A stretch of DNA of 64,000 bases, taken from positions 24,127,495-24,191,494 of the forward strand of contig OY365819.1 of the NCBI GenBank assembly GCA_959347315.1, written 5' to 3'. The notes beneath the pieces were generated by a model that was given only the letters and a program-made list of their open reading frames with translations, did no database searches and was not told where the DNA came from. The number at the start of each line of letters is the position of its first letter. The stretch's first letter is position 1. The position numbers and the translations under genes were made by a program. Of this stretch, positions 54,101 to 63,273 are shown one piece after another. Origin of the DNA: Bimastos eiseni (lineage: Eukaryota; Annelida; Clitellata; Crassiclitellata; Lumbricidae).

Positions 54101-56685
54101 AATTTGCTGACCGCACGTCGGTCGAACTGAATCCTCCGTATAAGTTTATAGCCGTGCACAAGTATTCAACTTATTCTATATCTAGGAATATAACTACATA
54201 TAGAAAGAAGAAAAGTATGCATGTATCTGAAATAAAAACTTCTGATCTTTTTCCATAAATATTTCTTACCACCCAAGGAAAGACATAGGTGGGTTCGCAA
54301 TCCGAAAATTTTACCGCTTCCGAACATTTAACACGATAATTTCGACAAATGCGAAAAATAAAACGTCATTTTGTCTCAAAGTTTGAAATATAAACACGGA
54401 TTGCCGATGGCAGTAGCGACCTTGAACTTTTATCTGCGCATGCGTAATCTATATGTATAGTATATACTCTCCATTAAGACTTTTGAATTTCGATCACGCG
54501 ATCAGGGAACGATGTCACGTCGGAAAATTCGTATTGTTTATGCGATTTGTCCTATAAGGTCCGGAAAGTTATTCGCGAGCATGGGGAAGCATTGCTCAAC
54601 AAATATTAAGAATTGTAATGACTACCTTAAATAACATCAAAAACTATAAAAAAATTACACCCGTGCAAAGCAGGGTTATTCAGCTAATTAGACATAATTA
54701 TAAGCACGTAATAATAACGTATGGCCAGTGTAAGTACGTACCATAACATTTTATTATGGATAAATCTTCTGCGGCCGAAAGTTCGGCCGTTATAAACACG
54801 AAAATTTTACTTCTGCGGCCGAACCCATATAAAATTTAGCTGGGAAAGACCTCTGCGTATGCGCAACTTTTGGCGCATGCGCACTGTTAAAAACTCCCTA
54901 AAATACTATGCGTTGCGATGGTTGTTTAGGGTCAGGCTAGCATTGTGAGGGTCGGTTAGGGTCAGGTTAGGCGTAGTTAGGCTCGTTTAGGGTCAGGGTT
55001 TTTGTCATTTTTAGACATTTTTTCGGAGAAATTTCACCCGCAGAAGTATTTTTTCGTGCGTTGAGGGCCGAATCTTCGGCAGCAGAAGCTCCACACATTT
55101 TATCATAAACTCACATGTGTACATGTACATATATTCACATATGTTAAATATATAATAATATGTTGTAAGATGTCTTCAACTACTGTCCAATATTGTTGAG
55201 ATTTGTGTTCGGTGTCTGAACGATTGATAAGGATGTACAGGGTTTCTAAATGTCTGTCTTACTTAGCAGTGTTCGCCAAGGTTTACGCGTTTAGGTTCGA
55301 ACTCTATAACGGCCATATTTTAGGCGAACGTGGGACATTTCCCCGGACATTTGCCCACCCTGGACAATTGCTTTCGAACATTTGCCTTCCGGACAATTGT
55401 CCTTCCAATTGTGCGTTGGACATTTGCCCACCCCTCGGAAAGCGTTCCCACGTTAAAGGTTGAATGCAAGATATGTTTATCATCAATCCAACTTAATGAT
55501 GATAATAATATTTAGTTCAAATTCAAACTGACAAATACAATATGAACGTCTCTTTAAACAACAAAGTTAGCAACTATTATTATAGTACATAGGAGACTGT
55601 GACGATATTCTGGTAGCAACACAGACATTCTTAGTTCTATAACTATATGCATACATACGTTACTACGCTACATTACACTATAACTGATGTGCATTAGGGT
55701 TAGGGTTAGGGGACTCTAGTTGGGGACTCTAAAACATTTTATGGCATTGGTGTATATGACGGTTGACTTACGTTTCGAAGTGTAAACGAAACGGATGTTG
55801 AAATACCCGTTCCTACTCTGAATCCGGTTTCCGTCACAATAGCATAGTCCCGCGCGTCATGCAGATAAACCTATGAAAAAAGATTTTGTGCAAATAATAT
55901 GATTTCAAGGCGGTAAATGCGTGGTCAAGGAGTGCTGCATAATATAGTTGATAATTGACGTGGTAGCAATCTGTAGGACTAACGCATGGGATTGATCGCA
56001 AAACCACTTCATGAAAAGACAAGACTCCTGCGAAGTGCCGTGTTGGCATTATTATCAGTGAGTTGTCACGTCAAAACCCCAGTCCCATTGGACTGCGTAT
56101 TTCCAAGGAAACCATTCAGCTGACCTATCATGGCCAACGGATTTCGTTTTAACGGCATTAGTGTCAATGGGGAGGGGAGCCCCTGCAAGAAACATTACTT
56201 GTGTACCATTTTTATGATGACGTTTGTTTCTTTGTGTAGATATCGGACATCTTGAATGATTCTATAGAGTTTAAACTCAGACAAAGATTGATTCATTGTT
56301 AACCTCTAATCTGAAGTTAACTTGACTGAATAAAGTAGTTGGCAGTGGTATAGAGTAACGAAGGCGAATTCGCGGAATATTGAAACTATGTTTTTGCGGA
56401 GCTACAACAATGAGGCAACACTTGGCAAAATGATTCTTTTGTGTAAGACATGTAAAACTAGAATGCTTCTGAAACATAAATTGGAGGCTCCAGAGCAACC
56501 TCTGACACCGCAGACCAAAAGCAAGAAAGTCACCGTATTAAATTAGATCAGACTAAACAACGAAACGCCTACCTTGAATCCAACACCGGGAGTCGGTATA
56601 AGACCAGCATCAGACTGCTTGACCCACAGTACAAGTCGGAGTCCATACTTGGCTCCAGGTTGAGTCGTTGCGTAATTCGCTGCTA
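50673..56685 (-). CDS. second DEG/ENaC channel gene, partial (three exons found)
   Basis: Minus-strand exons homologous to exons 4, 5 and 7 of the 12433-37438 gene lie at 56573-56685, 55772-55870 and 50673-51124, with identical lengths (113, 99 and 452 nt), phases and splice sites. The exon corresponding to exon 6 (130 nt, PYGDC...MCGC) should lie between 51125 and 55771, but I did not find it. Exons 1-3 were not found in 56686-64000 and may lie beyond the window. The gene is convergent with the first. It could be functional with a diverged exon 6, or a pseudogene that lost it. Confidence 0.78.
51125..52231. other. paralogue intron, no recognised exon
   Basis: AT-rich. Short ATGATGCTT/AGCACTATA words recur at 51523-51592. 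No exon-6 homologue was visible on the minus strand. Confidence 0.4.
52437..52862 (-). pseudogene. LINE RT C-terminal fragment
   Basis: A single open minus frame reads ITPALKSLYWLKIPERIEYK, YHRQLFTIQPHRSTRSSSTL and AIAVPPLWNKLPPPLRQI. This is the standard C-terminal wording of an L2/CR1-like LINE, uninterrupted over 141 codons. Confidence 0.78.
53000..53340 (+). repeat. degenerate tandem repeats of about 50 bp
   Basis: The core TTCAACYNGAAGCTGNATNAA and a spacer GAATTCTG or AAGATTTTTG recur about seven times with substitutions. Related to the GAAGCTGGATTGATGAAAA repeats at 39731 and 45640. Confidence 0.65.
53414..54756. other. no gene seen
   Basis: Paralogue intron sequence with short unrecognised frames (for example 53575-53790) and no defined element end. 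Confidence 0.4.
54766..55088. mobile_element. MITE with CTTCTGCGGCCGAA ends
   Basis: CTTCTGCGGCCGAAAGTTCG at 54766-54785 pairs with the reverse complement of the stretch ending at 55088 (CTTCTGCTGCCGAAGATTCG), 17 of the first 20 positions. Secondary copies of CTTCTGCGG lie just inside both ends (54826 and 55036). The interior has no coding capacity and contains degenerate TTAGGGTCAGG repeats at 54946-55005. Confidence 0.65.
55325..55445. repeat. GGACATTTGCCC / GGACAATTG short tandem repeats
   Basis: GGACATTTCCCC, GGACATTTGCCC, GGACAATTGC, GGACAATTGTCC and GGACATTTGCCC occur in succession at about 15-25 bp intervals. Similar GGAAATGTCCC words occur at 11867. Confidence 0.65.
55694..55711 (+). 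repeat. short interstitial telomeric repeat (TTAGGG)3
   Basis: Three exact TTAGGG units. The strand and unit are those of most animals outside arthropods and nematodes. Confidence 0.9.
55772..55870 (-). CDS. DEG/ENaC paralogue exon homologous to exon 5
   Basis: The acceptor ATAG at 55871 and the donor GTAAGT at 55771 flank 33 codons, VYLHDARDYAIVTETGFRVG then STSVSFTLRN. Phase 0 at both ends. Confidence 0.88.
56573..56685 (-). CDS. DEG/ENaC paralogue exon homologous to exon 4
   Basis: The acceptor AAG and the donor AAG|GTAGGC are at the homologous positions. It encodes NYATTQPGAKYGLRLVLW, then QSDAGLIPTPGVGFK. Length and phase are identical to 27054-27166. Confidence 0.85.
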
Positions 56686-56788
56686 CTTATATTCATCAGA
56701 AAAATGTCTTAGGTCTTGCGATTGACGTGGCAATAAGACAACATGTAACATCTCTAACAACTAAGGACTGATTAATTAGACTAATATA

Positions 56789-57019
56789 CAATGCAATACA
56801 ATACAACTCGGCATTTATAAAGCGCTTCATCAAGACAAGTTGTGCTCAAAAGCGCGCACACGTCTCGACGACGCAACTGCAGTTGTAATGCAGAGCATTG
56901 TGTGAAGGACTTGCTCAAGGTCCCAACGCAGTGACGACCCATACGAGAGTCGAACCCGCTCGCTCAGCGCACACTGAACGTTACGGGCTGACCGCTTTAA
57001 CCGCTCGGCCACACATGCC
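56789..57019 (-). repeat. tRNA-derived SINE
   Basis: On the minus strand it starts GGCATGTGTGGCCGAGCGGT. The box A TGGCCGAGCGG is at 57001-57011 and box B GGTTCGACTCT at 56946-56956. The long spacing and the GCCGAGCGGTTAA start suggest a tRNA with a long variable arm (Ser or Leu type). The body contains GGGACCTTGAGCAAGTCC and TGCAGTTGCG. The tail is GAAGCGCTTTATAAATGCCG, then ATTGTATTGC units. Pol III promoter function is inferred from the boxes. Confidence 0.85.
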
Positions 57020-57423
57020 AAACAAGACGCAGCCAAAGAGCGCGTTTTTTGGAAACGCATACTAGTGTTCGACCGAATTTCGTTTACATTTTCGTTTTCG
57101 GCGTGGAAACTACAAATTTATCGGTTTCGGCCCATTTTCGTTTTCGGCCGAAACCAAGGTTCATTTTCAGCACAATCCGAAACTCAGTGTCTACCGACAG
57201 CTGCACACAGTCTTGCATGTACATATATGGAAATTCATGCTGTCAACCCTGGGAGGGCCAAAGGCCTTCAGTCGAGACGTAATGATTTCAGCGGTGTCGA
57301 CTGACTGGGCTAATTGGTAGGCTATCTATTTCGTTTACGAGCGTCTCATCTGCTTCTCAAATACAGTTCCGGCCGATAAGCGTTATTATATATAATTATA
57401 TATATGTATAGCAGCACAGGATG

Positions 57424-57639
57424 AGAGAAATAGGGAATTTGGAAGCAAGTGATGAACGCTTTAGACAGCCACGGGCCTTTGGCCGAAGGACTGCGATGGT
57501 ATTGATTATTTATAATAACAAATATTTGTGTGCAGAAATATATGTATATATATATAGTGAATACCATCGCAATCCTTCGGCCAAAGACCCGTGGCTGTCC
57601 AAAGCGTTCATCACTTGCTTCCAAATTCCCTATTTCTCT
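57424..57639 (-). repeat. 80-bp-stem inverted repeat hairpin
   Basis: Arms 57424-57503 and 57560-57639 match at 77 of 80 positions with no gaps, around a 56-nt AT-rich loop. The three differences (57463/57600, 57476/57587, 57491/57572) are transitions. In a plus-strand RNA they would be A-C or C-A mismatches; in a minus-strand RNA all would be G-U pairs. It could be a MITE, or the source of a long hairpin RNA. Confidence 0.92.
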
Positions 57640-59810
57640 AGCATTAGTCTGTTTAACAACTAGTTCTCACTTCTCGCCTTTAGACTATGTTCAGACACTT
57701 TAACTTGAATAAAATATATTGTTGTATTATTGAAAAGACAGGCAATTGATGTAAAACAAACTGGCATTAGAAAATAAAAATGGTTCAATAAATTTCGGTT
57801 TCGTTTTCGGCCGAAACCAAAGCATCAATTTTGGTGGCGTTTTCGTTTTCGGCCGAAAATGAAAACATAGTTTTGGTCGGTCTCTAACGCAAACTAAACC
57901 AATATATAATTATAAGCCTAAGGTAATAAGCAATAGATGGTATCAATTCCAAATACAAATGGATGGCGTGCGTGGCGCCCACTAGCGAATACGCGTGCTT
58001 TATAGATGCGATGCATGGCCTTATTTTTCTATGCACAGTTCAATTGCGGAACATGTCAAGTGAGAACTGGAGGAGACGCTTTAAGGCATTTCTCGTCCAA
58101 GAATATTGGCCTAGCCTTGCACAGCGTCTTAAATTGTACAACTGACCAGGTCTTCAGAATACCGATCTGAAACATGCTGTGATTCTTCAATAGGATTGGC
58201 TAAGAGAATATCCCGTTTCCAACATAGGCGAGACACTGTATGGGTTAAATTCATTTTGACAGGTTTCTACAAGGTCTGCCCATTAAACTTGCGCTCTATA
58301 AATTCCCTGTGATTATCTATCAAATAACTAAAAATGGCTACCTTACAAAACTAGTGCTCAATGATTTGTCTTGTGGCCACCCTTAAGCGTGTAAACAGGG
58401 CTTGGCAGGATTCTATCTGGCCAAGAAGCATGACAGATCCACGGCTTTCACCTTTTGGCAGCCTTTTGCGTCGGTCAAGTTTATTCCCACATGTACACAG
58501 CTCTCTCGGCAGCGCGGACTTTCTAGGTCGTGACATGGAGGGCCTAATCTTAGACTTAGCTAGCGAGGATTGCAAATAAACTCAGATAATACAACGTGTA
58601 GGCCTACAACTATCCGGCTATCCAATTCGAAACACTCTTAATCATCTGCCCAGCAACTAGGTTCGTAAATAGGATATTATGAGGCGGTGCTTATTAACCA
58701 TGTTCCAAATATTTCAATTGAAACTATCCTACTCGAAAATTTTTGAAATTGAGGGCCTACTGTCAAATTGATAACGAATTGACAATTTGTTGGCTAAAAT
58801 AGATGATAGTATGGCGTTCTTCCGCCCGAGCGCCTGCCTAGCGCTAACGGACGGTGTCGACCTCAGCTCGCTGACACGCCTGGAGTCGCCCGAGTCACTT
58901 TCTTACCAAATCTCAATGCCAAACGGTTACTCTCTATATCTACCAGGATGTGCACTATCACCAGGCAAGATTAGGGATGGGTTTGTTCTCCAAGAAAGGT
59001 AACACGGCTCGAATTAGTAACGAGGTCTGACTCTGCCTATTCCGCGGTCGCCGGATGGGCAACGTTCTGAGGATGGCCGTACTCAAAACAGGGTTCATAA
59101 TCATACCGCCAGGAGTCTTCCTCGCCTTGCATACCTTCCAAGCTACTAGCCTCGTCTTCCTCTACCTGATGTCGTACCGTTCAGCATCTTGTGACTCTGA
59201 AACTATCGCCAAATAGGGACACCAAACGTTCTCTTAAGTTACGAGGTTCAGACATATTTGAAACAAGTCCATAAGCCATTTCGGCCTATACAATTATCGG
59301 TAGCTAAATCCAACGTCTTATACTCTTAGACATTACTGTCCCCAACTCTCTAACCTCTGTCGTCCTAGACACACCAGTCTCACAACTCTTCGTCATATCA
59401 TGCTAGACACTTAGCTATCACGTCTTCTGCTCAACACGTATCTCTCGATCTATTTCCGTGTATGGCATAAACGGTCGCACACGTATATTTTGTCATGCAC
59501 ATTTGACTGACTAAGTTCCAGTCCTCTGTGTTAGCAGTTACCCACCAACACTGATATATTCTGCTTCGATAAAAATGACACTGGCATGGTATTCACGGAC
59601 ACTGATAGTGAAGGTCTTCTGTCTATAACCTTCGCTATCTGCACACAGATCTTCGATCCGACCTACGTACGAGGGGGCCCGACCTCGCACTTTAGTCAGC
59701 TCTCAGAACTGTGTGTGACGACAAACAACCATGTATTCACCTGGGTACCCGATTACCCAAACGTACTCGTATCGATCACTTCGATCAGACACGCAAGTAG
59801 ATACACTTCG
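57640..59810. other. no gene recognised
   Basis: 57960-58145 and 58361-58579 are short open frames without motifs. From about 58800 the sequence becomes more GC-rich and grades into the repeat array. Near 59452-59560 a segment (TTTCCGTGTATGGCATAAAC...CCACCAACACTG) is repeated in diverged form at 59994-60105. Confidence 0.4.
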
Positions 59811-59813
59811 GGA

Positions 59814-61780
59814 AAACGGGAGGAGTATCTATGACCAACGTAGGTAGCCAACAGTAATATTTAAACGGGAGGAGTATCTATGACCAACGTAGGTAGCCAA
59901 CAGTAATATTTACGCATCGATCAATTCTTGGTCTGCTTACTATCTTTATCCTGGGTTTCCGACTGCCCAGACTTTCACGTCGGCCTCTTGGCCCATTTCC
60001 GTGTGTGGCATACCGGCCTCACACGCATAAGTTATCCGGCACACGATTGGCCGTCCTCTGCGTTGGCAATTGTCCGCCAACACCGTAATACATTCTGATA
60101 CTCGGGAAACTGGGAGGAGTAACTATGACCAACGTAGGTAACAAACAAGAGTATCTATCGAACGACTATAAAGCCATCAAGAAGAGTTACTTGACTAGTA
60201 ACCTGAAGGTATCAATCGGCACTAGTGTTTTCTCTTGTTTGTCACGTGCTCTTCTAACGTGTTCACCCTCCACGTGTAATTCCAGCGGGTCCTTCGGGAA
60301 TTTCCCCGATATTTCTATCGAACGTATTCAATAGGGAACTTTCCCCGCATGTGCCAACGCTCCACCGACAGCTCTCTCGGTTTGTACGGCTGCTACTGCG
60401 GGAATCTACTCGGCTTGTATTTCTTGCGGCCATCCGAATTTTCATGTCTCCGACAACCTGGGGAAAACGGGAGGAGTATCTATGACCAAACTAGGTAGCC
60501 AACAAGTATATTTCTCGGCCTGCTTGCATCTGTCATATACTTTAATATCCGATCACCCAGACTCTCACATGTCTTTAACTCTCATCGACTGCATTTATTC
60601 ATCCCATCGTAGGAACATATTTGTATTCGTCACCTAGAGATATGACCAACGGTAATGCACCAACTCTCGTTTCTCAGACTCGATTCTCTCACAGGCAACT
60701 GAGGTAAGTGTCACCACGTTACCTCTATGTTTCACACAGACCTGTATTATTATAATCACTTTATCTGAAGCAATTGTACTCTGTCTCTTATACACTGGAA
60801 CAAACCACTGGCAGATCTTTCTAGGAAGTCCTCGAAAAGAGATTATGTAGTTAGATCTACAAGAAGAAATTAGTAGACGCCTCGCGGGAAAACCGCGAGC
60901 CAAGATATTGCAACTAGACAGACAAGTGAATAGATTTCTGGAAAACCGAGAGGAGTAACTGTGACCAACATAGGTAGCCAGTAAGAACATTCACCGAAAG
61001 ACCGTAAGACAATCAAGAAGACATACTGCGGGGTCACCGCAAGTACAGATATTACGTTTAGTAACTCAAGTAAGGATACGCGGGGAAACCGCGACCTAAG
61101 ACATTGCGATCAGACACGCAAATCAACAGATTGCTGGTAAACGGGAGGAGTAAGTATGACCACCGTTAGGTAGCCAAGCATAGATATTTACGGAAACCGT
61201 AAATAGAAAGAATATGCGGAGACGCCCACAATTGATCAGGTTTTTGGCACCAAAGGGAAATTTCTCTGTATCGAACGCACCAATGGGGTCACCCTCCCCG
61301 TATTTATCGAATGTATTCATGTTTTCCAGTATTTGTCAACGGCTTCTCCGGTAGCTCTCAGTCTGTTTCCAACGGCTTCACGGGGCCGCCCTCCCCGTCT
61401 TTTAACCATCGTGTACACTGGGAATTCTTCCCGTAAACTATCTCAACGGTCGTCATAATCTGTCTCGATATAACGTTCGGTTGCTCGGGGCTTTACCCGA
61501 TCTCTATTTCTCCCAACCACCGACGGGGTCACGTATCCGACAACCTGCTGGTATTCACGAGGAGTAACTATGACCGATCTAGGTAGCCAACCAGAATATT
61601 TCTCGGCCATCTGAACTCTCACGGTCTGCACGGTCGTCATAATCTGTCTCGATATAACGTTCGGTTGCTCGGGGCTTTACCCGATCTCTATTTCTCCCAA
61701 CCACCGACGGGGTCACGTATCCGACAACCTGCTGGTATTCACGAGTAGTAACTATGACCGATCTAGGTAGCCAACCAGAA
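59814..61780 (+). repeat. array of 28S-core-like motifs and hairpins
   Basis: A motif of the form AAACGGGAGGAGTAWCTATG, then ACCAACGTAGGTAGCCAAC, recurs at 59814-59852, 59863-59901, 60107-60146, 60464-60503, 60941-60981, 61137-61178, 61551-61593 and 61733-61776, with a partial copy near 60637-60665. The order and wording (GTAAACGG, GGAGTAACTATGAC, AGGTAGCCAA) closely follow the universally conserved LSU rRNA helix 69-71 region. Intervals vary from 49 to about 440 bp. Between copies lie small CGG-loop-CCG hairpins. No frame encodes anything I recognise. It may be a satellite derived from an rRNA fragment, an rRNA-derived SINE array or a transcribed non-coding locus. Confidence 0.7.
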
Positions 61781-61814
61781 TATTTCTCGGCCACCTGAAC
61801 TCTCACGGTCTGCA
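61447..61814 (+). repeat. 184-bp tandem duplication within the array
   Basis: CGGTCGTCATAATCTGTCTC starts at 61447 and again at 61631. The two units are almost identical and each ends with one copy of the 28S-like motif plus CTGAACTCTCACGGTCTGCA. Confidence 0.92.
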
Positions 61815-62135
61815 CGGTCGGGGATTTTTCCCAGTCTATCTCTCTGTCGGCCGCCGAGGCCTCTCTCGATATCTGCGTCAGTCCCTCCTGGGACTCACCC
61901 AGTCTGTATCACTCACGGCCACCAACGGGGTCACCATCTTCCCCGTATTTCCGAACAGAACTGTCATTCATTCATTTTTTTCTCACGATCGGACTTTCTC
62001 TGTCAGCCTGTTGACTCTTACGATCAGGGCACGGTCCGTCTTGCGATCGACGGCAGAGGGGCCCACCCCACCAGATCAGCGAAAAGCAGCACCAGCCTGA
62101 CCGCGAGAGCGGCTGTCACTAGAGGTCGTATTTAT

Positions 62136-62417
62136 ATGGCAACACTCAACGATCCCTGCAGCGGTACGAGAACCACTCTACGTATGAAGCAGTACGAACC
62201 ACTGCTCCACATATATAGCGATGCACCGCATGTCAGGCTATACTCAAGCCAATTCATGCGTCTGCAAGCTATGCACTCAATTAAAAACCGCCGATCGGTC
62301 TTCCTTCCTATACGCAACACTGTAAAAAATATACGTAAAATAACGCTATGGCGAGCCGATTATTTAAATAAATCATTCATTCAAGCCTTGTGGCCTGTCC
62401 ACCACAATAGTTCATAG
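62136..62417 (+). other. unrecognised 93-codon open frame
   Basis: It starts MATLNDPCSGTRTTLRMKQY and ends PVHHNSS. The composition is ordinary, with basic residues spread through it. It follows the repeat array. I recognise no domain and cannot tell whether it is coding. Confidence 0.2.
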
Positions 62418-62929
62418 ACTCGCAAGTATTACTGCACCTAGTCTAGAATTGGCCTTTAAACAAAATCATTTTGCACGACTTGAGGCTTTGGCCTAGTTAC
62501 ACATTGACTATTTACTCAAGTGAGACTGTTATTATATTAATGAAGCATATAAAATGTCAATAAAAGATAGATATAATTGCAGTTGGTAGATACAGAAAAT
62601 TAAATAATTTAGACTACCATAGTTAACAATGATGCAATATGAATCTAGCACACAGAAGCGCCATAAGAAACCTTTTTTGAAAAGGCAGCAGAATGTCAAC
62701 GTAGGGTAATCGATCAATTTTTACAAGATGCGAACCTTGTAGTGGTTCTATGGAAAACAAAAATTTTTCCGGAATTATACCCTGATGTAATTGTAAACCT
62801 CTTGGATCTATGCTTGCACAAAGAAACATGAAAACATGTAGGCATAGCCATTTTCTAATCAATGAATCAATCAATGACCAATGAATCTGCGATGAGTGGA
62901 TTCAAAGGAAAACATTCATAAAAGAACTT

Positions 62930-63273
62930 CGCTCATTGCCGACAAGGAAAACACCACTGCAGATGTTAAAATTGATGATTGACTTGAGCCAACAGACCTG
63001 AATTTCAAACGTGTGTGTCGCCTAGTCATTTAGCCTACTTAATTTTTCCAGGTTTCTAACTGCAGCGGTGAAAAATCTTTAAGTCATCCCAAACTCATTG
63101 AAATGTTGTCACATTAACCATGGGTCAAGAAAGATTAAGCACCCTAACACCTAAGGACATTGAATCTGAAATCGTTCAAAGCCTTGATTTTTTAGATATT
63201 ATTGATTCTTTCTCAGCATCTAAGTCCCGTCGTCGAGATTTTAAAGATTTTTTTACAGCACAGAGTGAGTAAA
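62930..63273 (+). pseudogene. hAT transposase C-terminal remnant (ZMYM1-like type)
   Basis: In one frame SNCSGEKSLSHPKLIEML matches the dimerisation block usually reading ASAERSFSKLKLIKN. After a stop and frame change at 63124 the sequence reads MGQERLSTLTPKDIESEIVQ then SLDFLDIIDSFSASKSRRRD, the usual end of this transposase type. No terminal repeats were identified, so it is a decayed fragment. Confidence 0.7.

Noticed and set aside
56946..57011. A functional tRNA gene on the minus strand
   Set aside because: A and B boxes are present, but the acceptor stem does not close and the sequence continues into a SINE body repeated at 33314.
57346..57663. Similar peptides on both strands (EASDERF...FGRR)
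   Set aside because: They arise because the hairpin arms are inverted copies of each other; there is no independent evidence for coding.
59814..61780. The motif array as a CRISPR array or as genuine rDNA
   Set aside because: Spacing is irregular and units diverge, so not CRISPR. Flanking helices of 28S are not recognisable around the motif, so it is not a functional LSU gene.
61443..61815. Two overlapping minus-strand frames with the same 65-residue peptide
   Set aside because: The apparent conservation comes from the 184-bp DNA duplication, not from selection on a protein.
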